DNA from: Polytrichum commune
Taxonomy: Eukaryota > Streptophyta > Polytrichopsida > Polytrichales > Polytrichaceae
DNA: 64,000 nt
Assembly (NCBI GenBank): GCA_950295325.1
Contig: OX485809.1
Span: 12,214,001 to 12,278,000, forward strand
Direction of reading: 5' to 3'
Position numbers and translations under genes: made by a program. The notes below the pieces were generated by a model, which was not told where the DNA came from, made no database searches, and saw only the letters and a list, made by a program, of their open reading frames with translations. Position 1 is the first letter of the stretch. Every line of letters starts with the position of its first letter. Positions 33,450 through 46,401 of the stretch are shown here, one piece after another.

Positions 33450-33930
33450 CACTTTGATGATATTGTGGATATTTGTATGAGGTCCAAACATCATGAGGAT
33501 AGTGACTGCAACATCTTCTTCCATAGCCTATGAAAAATGAGTCCATAACTAAAAGTGTTTGTTGTAGGCATGCTTACCTTATAATTAGGCAAGCATGCCT
33601 AATTTAGTTGCTTATTTATATCATAAACCCACTGTATTTGAGTGGTGTATGGTTGGATGTGGATCTTAAAACATACACCATGAAGACATGTTTTCTAATT
33701 CTAATAAGAATTTATTAAATCTTGTATCCTAGGTTAATAGTCATCAACATTGGGAGGAACTATATGATCACTGAAGAAGAAAAGTGAAAAAAATCTACAC
33801 TTTGATAATGAATGAAGATATCAATTATTTTGAGGCAATGGTAACATCTTGACTTGGATATGCCAATGAAGTCAAATTAAAACACCACATAAGAGAAGTG
33901 GGTGCAACGTTATGAAGTGGCAATTTTGGG
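33450..33930. repeat. Second site of the PTF2-intron tandem repeat family
   Basis: Two units open with CACTTTGATGATATTG (33450) and CACTTTGATAATGAATGAAG (33799). They contain GAGAAGTGGGTGCAACG-type and CCATAACTAAAAGTG-type landmarks like those of 27.85-28.97 kb. The segment before each (AGTGATGTGTGGGTAGGCATGG and GAGTGGTGTATGGTTGGATG) is also shared, which implies a longer ancestral unit. Confidence 0.65.
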
Positions 33931-35685
33931 GCCACTTACCTTCTTATTACGAGGACCAAGAGCACGTGTGTCATTGGCTCACCCGGAAGAATGAAACGTC
34001 TACACTACACTATATATTATATTTAGTATCACTTACTACTTGGAGTTACATAATCCTATATTTAACAATTTATGAAAGTGAGCATATATTTGAAATAACA
34101 TGCATTTAATTTTACATGAAATTAGGGATACAAATGCACATGAATCACCTTAACCCCTCATTAGTCATTAGACTCACATTGAATATCTTATAATTTATTG
34201 CATTTGAGAAGCATATGCATCTACCATAGTCACATACGTGTCTCTACATTTGTAATCCTCAAGATTCTAGAATTTTCAAGTGGTGTCACAAGCTAATTGG
34301 GTGTTGCAACTTGTAAGTGGCATAAGGTATACAGAAAACAATGAACATGAGTTGATTCGGCAAGAAAAAATGGCTTGATATTTGTGATTTTTTTTCCAGA
34401 GATGGAGTAGAAGAAAATGATGGGGAATTCAAGTTGCTTTGTAATTTCATTCTCTGTATTCAAATAGTTACATTTTTTCAAAAAGGCATGTAAGTTAAAC
34501 CGCATGTTTGTATACTGAAGTCTCCCTAACTTGAGCATCAAAATATCATACTTTGCATACAAACACACACAAAACAACACTCACAAGTGACCACAAGTGA
34601 TGTGACACAACACCTATATGGTCAATCAATGCATTTCACCCACCACTTTTATAATTAATCATTTTGGGTCAGTCTAGTGCACCAATAGTGGTCATCACCT
34701 TTAACTTTATTAAGAATTCACATGTATTGACAATGTGTGTGGGGGGGGGGGGGGAGAGAGGGGGGGGGGGGAAGTAGGACTATAACAACTTTGGGTGATT
34801 CTACCATATTATCTTTGAGCATCGAGACTTCTAGAATACATGCATAATAAGCAGATTTTCAAAATTCAAATGTATAATTGCATTAAGATTTGTGGGCACG
34901 ATGTTAACATTCTTAAGCCAATGTGTAAATGTTGCACAATGCACACATAATAAATGAAGATTGGTGTTCAAATCATTCAACTTATATTCATGAATATTGG
35001 AGTATGTAATGAATCTTTGAGGCACCATTCAAATGATCAATAGTTTATTGGGAGTCTTTAGTGAACACGTGTCTAATAAAGGTAGTGCTTGCCACCAAAA
35101 CCTAACTTCGGGAAATGCCTCCAACTACTATGCCAAATGATGGTATATATCCTTCTAATATGGCTCATTCTCTAGAATAATGTGCTCCATATTGTAGAGC
35201 TTCTCAAGATCTTTCTATGAACACCAATATTCTCTCCTACTCTTAGCCATTTGGGTGCAATGAGTATTCAATGACTAGGTAGTTGCTCTTCATTTTGAGT
35301 TATGATGTTTTCTCCCTCAATTCTCGAGCTTAGGGACCAAAAAAATGCTCTTTGGATTTTCCTTCTTGAGAGCTCTCATTTTGTATCTTACACATGACTA
35401 TAACCGGAAGAATGAGACCATTTGTGAGACTAGATTGAGGAGTGGAAAATCAAGAGCTTTCAAGAGTCGAAGGAGCTTGCTACCAACAAGTTGCCACCTC
35501 ATGTTGTGTGTGTGTGCGCGCACACACACATATAATTAATTTAGGGCTTAGGAGGTAGTGGAGCTGAATAGGTATCATGAATAAGGTTAAGATGTGTTTG
35601 TGTATGTAATAAAACAACCATACAAACATAATACACATCATGAAAAGAGTGCATTATAGGACCCCCCACCCCCACCCCCACCCAC
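33931..35685. other. Spacer with G-runs and Z-DNA-like palindrome
   Basis: No gene is recognised. It contains two G runs separated by AGAGA (34741-34754 and 34760-34771), a (TG)n(CG)n(CA)n palindrome (~35505-35530) and a CCCCCA-type microsatellite (35661-35685). Confidence 0.5.
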
Positions 35686-35900
35686 GGGGGGGGGGGAGGC
35701 ATTCTTTATATCATGTACCAATTATTATGAGTGTAAGAAGGGGTATTATTTGTACACAATATACATAAGAGGGAGGCATTGTTTTCCTCCATTGTGTACA
35801 AGTAAAAATGATATTGAAAATATAAAGTAGAAGTAGATGCACCCAAAAAATCCTATACTTAGAGTTTTTAAATTTAGAAAGCAATAAACACATGTTATAG
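35686..35900 (+). mobile_element. hAT-like poly-G family element, copy D (partial)
   Basis: After an 11-nt G run, GAGGCATTCTTTATATCATG, ATGAGTGTAAGAAGGGGTATT and ATACATAAGAGGGAGGCATT match the left end of copy A and, more loosely, copy C. The right end could not be fixed, so the end coordinate is approximate. Confidence 0.5.
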
Positions 35901-38751
35901 GGTTAGATTACTATGAGTTGTATCTTGTGAATGAAAATGTAAATGGCTCATTCACCACCCACTCGTAGATGACAAGGCAGAGGAGGGAAATGAAGATGAT
36001 AAGGATAAAGTCAAAGCTTTCACTGATAGTTTCACACGTACAATACAATGGACAACATGATAATGGTGACACAATCACCCCACCATTCCCAACCGTCATA
36101 AGCACAGTGGATGAAAATGACAAGGTGAAGGCTTGGACCACTAGGGGACCATGTTAAAGTAGTTCAAAATTCATGTGCACATGTACAATGAGCCGAAATC
36201 GCATGGGCCCAAACTAGTAGATTACATTATGCACTTTAGATTTAATTTAATGTGCGTGTCCATGTTTTGATTTTCTAATTTAACTTTCAAAACTTCTTAA
36301 TGCGTGGACAATTTTTGTGTATGCATATTCAAAATGTTCTTGCTTCTATGTCCAATGTATGCGTGCCTTGATTGAACAATATATTAGTGCATTGGTTCTA
36401 CTTTGGGTTAACTTTTAGAAATATAAATTAGACCGTGATCAATCATTTGAACGTCATTAATTGGAATTAGGTTTTAGTATTCCGCAATTGTTATATATTA
36501 TTTTTGCATATGATTGTGATTGTGAGAACAATTATTTTTGTTGTTGTGATTGTTTGAGCATTCATCCCGCGCTTGCGGTTTTTTTTTTCAAATCATATTC
36601 GAACATATTCTTTGCCTTGTTGCACTTTGATTGAGCACATTATTGGTATTACAAATTTATGAATTGTTAATTTTTATGCTAAAATTCCATGCTTATGGGA
36701 TACTAGCACATGCATTTATGAATATTTTCTTCTTTTACCCCTCACAAGTCATTGCTCACCGCTCACATGATAACATTTCCCGATTGTGTATAGATACTAA
36801 CTCGTACATCTTCGCCACAAGCACTCCAAGTACAATCAAATTGAAGCAACCATGAAAACAAATGCATGAATCAAACAAATGACAGGCAAAATCGTTTACT
36901 TCAAGATGCACACCCCATGAAGAACCCCCTCACTTCTACCTTATCATGATAAAAGACGGGCGATTACATGTGAGAATGATCCAACCTCCCATCACCTCTT
37001 GGGAAATTTATAGTGTTTTAGAAATACTTAGCCAATTTTTGAGCACCAATTTCATAACTTCCAACAACCATAAAACATAACATGAGGTGTAGAGTTGTGC
37101 AAAACAAAATATATGGAGAAGAAATTAGAAGAAAACTTGATAGGAACCTTATTTATACATGCTTCGAGGAGGAATGTGGCTAAATAATCACTTTAGCTGT
37201 GTATTTAAAACAAATAACACAATGTGCATGCAACAAAAAAACGTGTCTACTACAAGAAGTTTGGTCCACATCGAACAATAAGTTCTAACACATGCTTTGC
37301 CAATAGAAATACACATATATAATCTCAATACATCCAAATTTCATGCACAAGTCTATATTTACTTAGACCTACCTGATCATGAGTTGCTTGTGAGCAGTGA
37401 GGTTGGGGGTACTGGTACCTCCTCAAACCAAAAAACATTTAATGAATGAGGTAGCCACCTACCCCAAGATTTTGAAAGTCTCTTGGGACGGCCTTTGGAC
37501 ACTTTCTTTTGGGCTCTCACAATTTCATGGTCACGGCTCTTGGCTCGTGTGTGAAGTGGCCCTTACTATTTTCCAAGTTGATTCAAAGTCAATTTAAAAT
37601 TTTGGAATAAAGAGACGGTCCGTTCTCCATCCTCACAACTCATTGTTTCCTTGAAATTGTGTCAACTACCGATAACTTACTTGTCTTCACAAGAATTATA
37701 CACAATTCCATGCGGATGGGGATAAATTTATTTTGTCGGGTAGCGATATCCGCCGACTTTGCGGTCACATTGAAACTAACTAGGAAACTCTCAAACGTCA
37801 AATAACATCATGGTTACCTATCACTCCAAGACTTCATGCACAACATAAACCATACTACTTATAGACAAAGTTGACTTGGACCACCACAATGCGGGAATAC
37901 CGAGGCCATAGCCCGAAAAAGTGTTTGAACTACGTTAGATGTGAGTCTAGAACTCTAGACCGTTTAGATATGAGTCACATACATGTTGCTTTCAAAAGTG
38001 AATAGAAACATCACGGTTGGTGATGACATGTCGCCATGCACAAGTGTAACTTTATTAGCCTCATCCACACATCTTCCTAGGCCCTCGAAAGAACTTGTAC
38101 TAGAAAAAGTCTTGACAATACTACCATTTTAATTGACTTTTTGACATTGTCGCCTCAAAAATCTCTCAATCACTCTATGACGGAGACTGGAGTCCTTAGA
38201 ATGGATAGGATTTTAAAGTTTATGGAAAATGGCAAGTTTTGAGGAGAAGGTTGGGTGTTTATGATATACCAAAACCGACTCTGGGGAGTTCTATAGAGAA
38301 AACGGATAATTTCCTAGCTTCTAGGAGGTGGTTCGGATTTTTTCAAATTTACCTGGAAGTGGGCCTAGAGAGTGCAAATCTTATTAGTTGATATTCCCCA
38401 TTTTCTAATGTATTTAGGCAATTAGCTGACATTTCTTTTTTCATTTATCTAGTTTTCTAAATGTCTAAAATGGGGTTGGTTTTGTATTTTGGTGGTGGAT
38501 GTTTATTTTATCCCCATTTCTTTCCCTTTAAGTTTCATTGTCATTCATTCTCCTCCTTTTTTTCAAGTGTCAAGGGTTAAAGGATGTTGGCATTCACTTT
38601 TTTTTCCTATTTTTTGGGTCAAAATAATATATTTAGCAGGAGTTGAACCTAGCAAAGCCCCTACCATCTTAGGGCCAAGGATGTAGCCTTCAGAAAATAA
38701 AAGATCCACAAAGGGTCCAAGTATTTTCAAGAGGCTGGTTAGTATTGAAAG
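35901..38751. other. Spacer, no gene recognised
   Basis: AT-rich sequence with short frames only. GTGTGTGAAGTGGCCC near 37.55 kb recurs at 32.64 kb, a short shared repeat fragment. Confidence 0.45.
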
Positions 38752-39160
38752 CACAGGGGGGTCACACCCCCTTACATTTCATAACCACGTGCGATAAAAG
38801 TTTGCTACCCTATATTACATGCCATAGATAATTTCTAAAATTATGATATTTTTTCTACATGCAAATAACCATTGATAATATCTTTTGTATATTTTTTTGA
38901 AATTTTTAGTCATCTTCATTTTTTGTAGTAATTAGTTTAGTTCAATGTTGCGTCATTCTAGTTAGAAACGGTATGTTTTATAAAAAAAACAAATCATCAA
39001 ATTTGGTTACCAATTTTTACTATGTAATAGATACTATGTATATCTACTCATGAAAAAAAATCATAAAATTTTGAACCATTTTGGTGATGCTTTATGTAAA
39101 AAGTAGATTTTGTTTTATCGCACGTGGTGTTCAACTTGACAATGAAGTGCACCCCCCGTG
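38752..39160 (+). mobile_element. hAT-type MITE, copy 2 (409 bp, perfect 8-bp TSD)
   Basis: Flanked by ATTGAAAG on both sides (38744-38751 and 39161-39168). It starts CACAGGGGGG and ends CCCCCCGTG, with terminal inverted repeats extending imperfectly for about 45 bp to CACGTGCGATAAAA. The interior matches 13138-13544 in reverse complement over its whole length. It lies against the 3' end of a hAT transposase remnant. Confidence 0.93.
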
Positions 39161-39168
39161 ATTGAAAG

Positions 39169-39690
39169 TCACAAAATTTGCGTACCATTGCCGTTAGTAT
39201 CGATTTTCCCAAACGAACAAGACACGTCACTCACACTATGTGTATTAGGAGAGTTCAAATAAGAAGAGGGGTTAGCATATAAAAAACGGTATTTACTGTC
39301 ATTCTTCCAAAGTGGGACAACGACATTGATAATGTCATCTACCCCCTCATCTGGCCCTTCCAAGACAATTCGTAGCATTGCCTCAAGATTCTTATTGCCC
39401 AACCTATTTCTAACTTTAGTCTTGATCATATTTTGCACACTAAAAGCATGCTCACACGTCACTGTAGAAACACATTGCACGTGAGCTGACTCTGCAAGAA
39501 TGAGGAGGTTGGGGTACCGCGCTTGCAAAGCACGATTCCAAGTTATCATGCCCCACAACTCCCTGAAATTCTAATCCCCCCATTATGTAGTTCAGGGAAG
39601 TTTAAAGGCTAAAAATTCACGCTTACATGTTGTATGGTCCACAAGAGGAGGGAGTTTGAAGCTTCCATGTGAGCAGTAACTCCAACTATG
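39169..39690 (-). pseudogene. hAT-superfamily transposase C-terminal fragment
   Basis: The open frame 39558-39169 encodes the C-terminal dimerisation region typical of hAT/ZNF862-like transposases: ARYPNLLILAESAHVQCVST, VTCEHAFSVQNMIKTKVRNR and NLEAMLRIVLEGP. Upstream on the same strand (to ~39690), VDHTTCKREFLAFKL and NFRELWGMITWNRAL extend the similarity across stops. The catalytic N-terminal half is not seen, so this is a relic. Its stop codon lies immediately beside the MITE's target duplication. Confidence 0.78.
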
Positions 39691-40281
39691 CATAATATCA
39701 AATGTTTTTCCTAAAAAATATATGTCTAGTCGGCTGCCCGCCATGAAAAATGCCTTTCCACTGGTAATTTGCCGTGGATACTCCGGGGCAGCTTGCCTAA
39801 ACGCCAACATTTTTTTCTTTCCCCTAATCAGCCCTTTTCCGAAAACCTTAATTTTTCTTCAGGAACCCCTTCCTAAACATTTCTATTTCATTCAGAATTT
39901 CTCAAAATCAACCGGCTTGCTTGTAACTAACTGCCAGCACTCCCTGTTCATTGTACCGAAACACATGATAAGGTATATGTCAACAACTTCAAAACTGATC
40001 GAAGCAAATGTCGGTAATTGGTTGTACTTATAGAATAGCAGGTGCTTGCAGTAGAGCCCACAAGAAGCAGGGTCCAGAAAAAAGACACATCAGATGCAGG
40101 CAGTAACTAAAACAAATCTAAAATCTAAAAACTCTTGACTCGCTGCCCTTCCAACTAGCCTTCCTTCCAACAATTACAAATGCAATTTTCAACCATCTCC
40201 TGAGGTATATATAGCCATTGCATGTGCCGTCCATATCCCTTCTCAATAGCAGTTCAACTAGGAAATTGTTAAACTAGGTTC
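39691..40281. other. Spacer, no gene recognised
   Basis: Open frames are short and unrecognised. The left edge may hold further decayed hAT sequence. Confidence 0.4.
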
Positions 40282-40556
40282 AAATGGGATGGATGAAAAA
40301 TATTTTTATCTAGTCTATTTCTGAAGATGAATTGTGATTTTAGGGTTTTGGGCGTGCCAAGGGGATCAACTGTCTCGACAATGGTCTTCTCTTTCATGGA
40401 GCCTAAGCTCATCTTTTGTTCTAGCCGTTGGCATGCTTGAGTTGCCATCCTTAGAGTCATTGCACGACTTTTAGGGTTTGGTTCTCTTTTGTACCTTTGA
40501 GCACTTGAATGTTTTGTTGTTGCTCTTTACAACACCAGTCGGCTTTTGGTTATCTT
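40282..40556 (+). repeat. ~275-bp direct repeat, copy 1
   Basis: Begins AAATGGGATGGATGAAAAAT, includes TTTTAGGGTTTTGGGCGTGC and TTCATGGAGCCTAAGCTCATC, and ends TTTTGGTTATCTT. The partner lies at 41605-41879 in the same orientation. Confidence 0.85.
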
Positions 40557-41604
40557 ACATGCTTATCCCATTTGAGCCGTCTGCAATCACGGCCGGTCAC
40601 TTGGCATTGGATTGCCTTCCTTCCTCAGAAAGCAATTGTTATCAACTACGTTCCCAGATGTCCACCTCGCTACCATAGAAACCCACCCCCTCTCCCCGAC
40701 AAACAATCATATTATTTCCCTTCAACATTCTTCCACGGTGTCCCCCCAGCCAATGCACAGGGAGACACACTACTTAGTATTGTCGGTAACAACGCCTTTG
40801 ACATCAAGGGTTGTCTAAGAGTTCCAACTTCATTGAAATACATTGTAGGGAATTTGAAGATTATAGGGTGTGTGTATGTGTCGGTGAAGAGAGAGACTTT
40901 CTTGTTCTTGGCTTGTATGTATCAAGCATTGTTTTCATAGAGGTACGCAAATCCGTGCACGTGTCTTAGTAAATGATGAATCCAAAATCTATTCTTCTAC
41001 AAATTATTAAATATTTTCATATGTCAAGAGAATTGTTTCTATGACATGGGTCATTTCCCCTTCCCCTCCCATGCATAAGGCGGTTGCACCAATTCCTAAC
41101 ATTTTGGCAAATATGAGTATTTAAAATGAACTGATTTATACTAACTCTTTAAAAGTGGATTTGGATTCCACGTGATTCAAACCATTTAGATTATGCCTTG
41201 AAACATCAAGAATATTCTCGAGTCAAAATGATACAAAATCTAGTTTGGTCATCTATTTGTGTTACCCATCTAAAGGCAACCCCATCTTTTGTGCATAACA
41301 CATTGCTTATTCAATAACTTATTATGGCTTTGCCTAAACCTTAGGATGTGAGAATGCGAGACTATCGTCGGGGGGCCGGGGGGGCTTGGCGGTATTTAAA
41401 AAATGATATGCAATAAAATATATGATATTTAATATTCATTAGAGGTATTTTTTTGAAAAAATCTAAATAAAATATAGGGGGCGAATTAATATTGGAAACC
41501 TCTTATAAAAAAATACCATGCAATATAACATGTGTAATTTTATTATATATTTATTTAAAATAGCCTTGAATAAGCGTATCCTATATTAAATATCATGTAG
41601 GCTA

Positions 41605-41879
41605 AAATGGGATGGATGAAAAATATTTTTATCAGTCTATTATTGTAGATGAATTGTGGTTTTAGGGTTTTGGGTGAGCCAAGGGGGTCGGCTCTCTCGA
41701 CAATGGTCTTTTCTTTCATGGAGCCTAAGCTCATCTTATGTTGTAGCCATTGGTGTGCTTGGTTTGCCATTCTTAGAGTCATTGCACTTTTTCTAGGGTT
41801 TGGTTTTATTTATGTACCTTTGAGCACTAAAATGTTTTGTTATCGCTCTTCGCAACACTAGTCAACTTTTGATTATCTT
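41605..41879 (+). repeat. ~275-bp direct repeat, copy 2
   Basis: Colinear with 40282-40556 with scattered substitutions. The spacing is about 1.05 kb. The pair could be LTRs of a small decayed element or a segmental duplication; no primer-binding site or polypurine tract is evident. Confidence 0.85.
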
Positions 41880-43074
41880 TATGTGCCTTTTTCCTTGATA
41901 GAAAACTATATGCTTGGCGAGGGCATGGATGCAATCCATAATGCCAATTCACAATGCACCCCCCCCCCGGGCAAAAAATTAAAGGCTATTAGAAATTTGT
42001 AAGAAAATAGGGTATTCAATATTGAATGCATTCTAGATTTCTAATTACCAATACGGTATTAAAATTTTAAGCTCGGTTAAAAAATTATACTTTAAGGACT
42101 ATTATCTTGAGATATCAAAAAGTAAAAGCTGAAAAGACTATAGCCTGATGAAAGGTGGTGTGTAAGTTGGAACCCATATGTGTTGATTGAGAGGTACACA
42201 GGGGAGGAAGTCTTTATAGTAAGGGGGATTTTGTAAGGACAATATCTCTTGGTAAAATATCCCTCGAGTTCTTCAGAAATTGTGGAAACATAGAAAATTA
42301 CTTCTGACATTCGATCTTCTACACTAAAGGATTGATTCATTTGTTGCAAGGCAATTGTATGAATATGGAAAAGACTTTGAAAGTGGTTCTAGGGTGAATG
42401 TGATGGACCATATTGTTGTCAATTGCCTAATCAAACTTGAAGTTGAATTGTGAATTATTATGTTCAACAAACAAGGATTCATTCCTTGTTTTTGTCTATG
42501 TAATCTTATATTGATATTCTTGTCAAGGTCCATTGTCTCATTTTGTTGTGAAATGAGTGGGACATATGAACATGATTGAATTATAGTTTGTTGAAAGGTA
42601 AATGTATAATCATATCATAGTATTTTAGATTATAGCCTTTGGTCAAAGAAATTGATTGACTGAATTGTATGAGAGCGAGGTCATTTATCATATGAAGTTT
42701 TGTAAAGCTATTAAGAGAAGAACAATTCCTCATGCTTTTACAATGGACCAATATCGTCTTAAAATTATGAAATGAATAGTCTGCGAATGATCAATATAGA
42801 GCAAAGCGATTGTCTAGGAGATTCAGATTGAAGATTTGAAGATCTGTCACACACAAACCAATGAAACTTAAAGATTGTCATTCCATCTTAAGTGTGTTGT
42901 AAACTAGGGCTAAAAGAGAATGTCCATAAGCAATATTACAGACTTTTAGCTTCGCATGTCTAGAGCTCAAACAATTCATCAAGCACAAATTAAGGTTGTA
43001 TGTCACACTGTACTGTATCAATTGAGATTGTGTTTAGAGACTTCACATAAGTGACGGAAGACATGTGAGTAATT
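41880..43074. other. Spacer upstream of the copia remnant
   Basis: AT-rich. It may contain unreadable copia pol sequence, but no motif is secure. Confidence 0.4.
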
Positions 43075-43750
43075 ATGCTCCAAAATTCCATATCGAAGAG
43101 TGGTAGGATGTTTAGTATATGCCATGATTTGTACCCAGCTAGATATCACTTTTGTGGTTGGTACCATAAGCCAATATTTAGAGGATCTGGGTGTCAAGCA
43201 TTGGAGTGTCGTCAAATGAATTACGAGGTACCTACGTGGTATTGCTATACAAATGGATACGCTCAAGTAGTCAAATATTGTGATTATGATTGGGCAAGTG
43301 AAGTAGATGGCCGTAAATCAACAACCGGTTATTGTTTATTTACTAGGCCAATGGGCTATAAGTTGGAATAGTAAAAAACAACCAACAATGGCCCTTTCAA
43401 GTATGGAGGTGGAATATATGGCTTCCACAAATGCAACGAAGGAAATTATATGGCTTCAACAACTTTGTAAGGATATTGGTTTTCACCAAGTTAAACCAAC
43501 TACCATTTTTTGTAACAACCAAAGTTTTATCGCCTTAACTCAAAATCCTAAGTTTCATGCTCGAATGAAGCATGTGGAAATTCATCATCACTGTGTACAC
43601 AAAAAATGCTCAGTGGAGATGTGGAAATTAAATATTGCTAAACAAAAGAACAATATGTGGATTTCTTTACAAAAAATGTATGTCGACTTAAACACGAGTT
43701 ATGTAAACTCAAGCTTGGAGTCACAAGTACAAAGGGGAAGTAGTGAATAG
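43075..43750 (+). pseudogene. Ty1/copia RNase H remnant
   Basis: Across at least two frameshifts the plus strand reads VVGTISQYLEDLG, YCDYDWASEVDGRKSTTGYC, WNSKKQPTMALSSMEVEYMA, STNATKEIIWLQQLC, FCNNQSFIALTQNPKFHARM and KHVEIHHH. This is the standard end of copia pol. The first Asp (DYDWAS) and the Glu (SMEVEYMA) of the catalytic set are present. The family's usual CDNQ is CNNQ here, so a catalytic Asp is lost. Confidence 0.85.
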
Positions 43751-43764
43751 CTAAATTATAAACT

Positions 43765-44060
43765 AAAAGGGGAGTGTGGAAATGTAGTGTATTATTTAGA
43801 CTACATAGTACATATACATGTATAAACAAATATAAATAATTGTATATGTACATGTATATGTACATATCTATTGACATGGGTCAACCCCTCAAGGATCAAA
43901 GGTTATGTAGAAGGAGTGTGACCTTTTATGAGCTAGTAAGACCTATAAAGACACATCCATTGATGTGTTATTTAAACGTATTGTTTCCTATGTAATAAAA
44001 CACTATTCTATTGAAAGTTTACCTTGTGCAAGAATATACCTAATTAGATGATTATGTTTC
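43765..44060 (+). mobile_element. Polypurine tract and presumed copia 3' LTR
   Basis: AAAAGGGGAG (43765-43774) sits right after the RNase H frame, and TGTGGAAATGTAGTG follows, the usual start of a copia 3' LTR. Internal inverted (TGTACAT)n-like segments lie at 43807-43868. The right end is not defined because no 5' LTR was found for comparison; the end given is a guess. Confidence 0.55.
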
Positions 44061-46401
44061 ATTACATTATGTATTGGCAAAAGGAGAGTCTAGAATTATA
44101 ATGAAAGACTCGTTGTGAATCAAAGACTATTGTCATTATAGTAATAAATTAATCTCTCTCCGCATAATGCATGAAAACTTGAGTTTGGATTATAAAAATT
44201 AGGCAAGGCCATAGTTTGGTTATTTAGGTGATTGATATCCTCCCCCAACATTGTAGTGCAAGGAACTGATGACATGCACAACCCAAGGAATTGGGAATTA
44301 CAAAGGCCATGGGCTTGTATAAGTAGGAGTTACGTGTTGCTTTGTCTTCCTAAATAATGGTAGGACGGAGACCTAAGGGACAACCTCATGAGACTATTGT
44401 CTGGTAAGAACATATGAAGGGTCCGAGAAGATGTACATACTTAGTGATCTACATATAGTTATAGTGTTATTTTTTAAATTAAAGTTGGTATAAGACCGTC
44501 TTGAATGGTAATCATGAATTATCTAGAATATGGTGATTGATTACCTAGGTCAATGGCCTTAAGATATAATGAATAAAATGAACATCAAAAGGAGTAATCA
44601 TTTAGAAGAATTTCATTTATTTTCTCATATAAAGGGGATAATTCAAGAACCAGACATGTTTAAATTAATCATGTTGCGGTTTGGCATATTGTTGCAATTT
44701 GTAAAAATTATTGTTCTTATAGCCAAGACCATTCTCAATCAAATTAAGAAATACTAAAGGAATACAATAAACCCTAGAAGGATGACCGCATCACATTTTC
44801 AAGTTACATTAAAAATGATAAATTAAAACGAGACTATAAAGTATACCAAAGTGCCTTTTGGCTTTGAAAAGAAAAGAAAAGAAAACTACAATAAAATTAA
44901 AATGGGATATTTATGCAAGACTATTGTTGTAGGCTACGCCTATGCTTGTGCACTGCACTTGGTCTAATTAAAATGAATTCATTGCCAAACTATTGTCTAG
45001 GAAAAATATTGTGAAGAAAATGAGTGTCATGGTTGTATGTATTGTGATTGAGTGATTTTGAAATCCCCATGTTAAAATGAATGAACTCCTAAAACTTGAA
45101 ATAACATGAAATACCCTTATGATTGTCGTAATAAAACTTATATGATACAACTAGATGATATATGAATCATTTTTTAACTTTTCCCCAATTTTTTCCTTGG
45201 TTTTTGTCGTATTCAAAATTCTAACTATAGACATATATAAATTTATTGCAAATGAAGGTTATAATTATTAAGGATCTTCGGAGTTCTTGGTGACTAAGTA
45301 AGACCAATACATGTGCAAGACATCTTAGAATTGGACATGAACCATGTAGATAGGTTTTTTTTATTGGGTTCCGATCAACAAAACCACACATGGAAGACTA
45401 AATAAGCATATCAAACTCTAGATGTCATAATTAGGTTAATTGATAGGTCATCATGACTTGAGAATGATTTTATGATGCCAATCCTAAACAAGACCTTGTT
45501 TGATGTGGAATTAAAAGATTAAGAAGGGGATTCTTAAGGTCATTTAGTGCAGTACATGCATATGTGTGGTTTCTTCCTCATAGCGAATTATAGTCCAGTA
45601 GTCACGACTCGCTATACATTTGTTTGTTTTTAATGCAAGGAGTCACGGCTCAAGAATAGTCTTTTTGAATACCCGGTAACCACATTTAATTAAGGCCAAA
45701 GGTGCCTCAATTTGAGATATAGTCTCTCCTTAATTCATTATGAATTTAGTGCATCAAGTAATACAATAGAGCAACCCAACGGGCTATAGGCATTCATTTA
45801 ATTTATCTTGATTTTAATGAGGAAGTAGGACCATTTGTCGAGGTCACCTTCAACCCTCAGCCTTAGACGGTGTAACCCGTTGCTGAACCGGTTTACATGG
45901 AAGTTACTCCCACCAAAATTAGACCATCTTAGATTTCAATTTCTATGAAGGTGTTTGTACTCTCATTGTCATCTTAGTTTTGTAACATATTCCTTCAATG
46001 CTCTTTTGAATTCTCAAGGAGTAGTTGACCTAAGTTTGCAAGGTTATGTTCCCCTAAATCCTAATGTCTAGGTTAAGTGTCTCAAAGACACTTCATTCTT
46101 GTGAACAATATCTTTCATGGTTTGGATACTTAGTCCCGTTTCTATCTTCTCATGTATTCTAAGTATGCTTTATTAAAAGAGTATGTAGCTTTGATATGTC
46201 TCAAACATACTTCCTCACTAATGCAAATTCATTCACTTAGATAGTATTCAAGTATAAGAATTTCCTTATTCATTCATCATGAATTCTTCCATCAAAGAGT
46301 TTGTTCCATTTCCTATTCAAATTCTCATTCTTCTAAATCCCTTTGCCTTCATTTAGGATTCCAATCAAGTTCAAAATCTTTTATTTGCGAATTGAGTGTT
46401 T
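44061..46401. other. Spacer, no gene recognised
   Basis: Short frames only. From ~45.95 kb the sequence becomes T/C-rich in the style of the adjoining LTR-like repeat, which may mean that older LTR sequence lies here. Confidence 0.4.

Noticed and set aside
42480-42540. Possible copia RT Y-x-D-D box upstream of the RNase H remnant
   Set aside because: Only a loose FVYV-like resemblance; the aspartates are absent in every frame.
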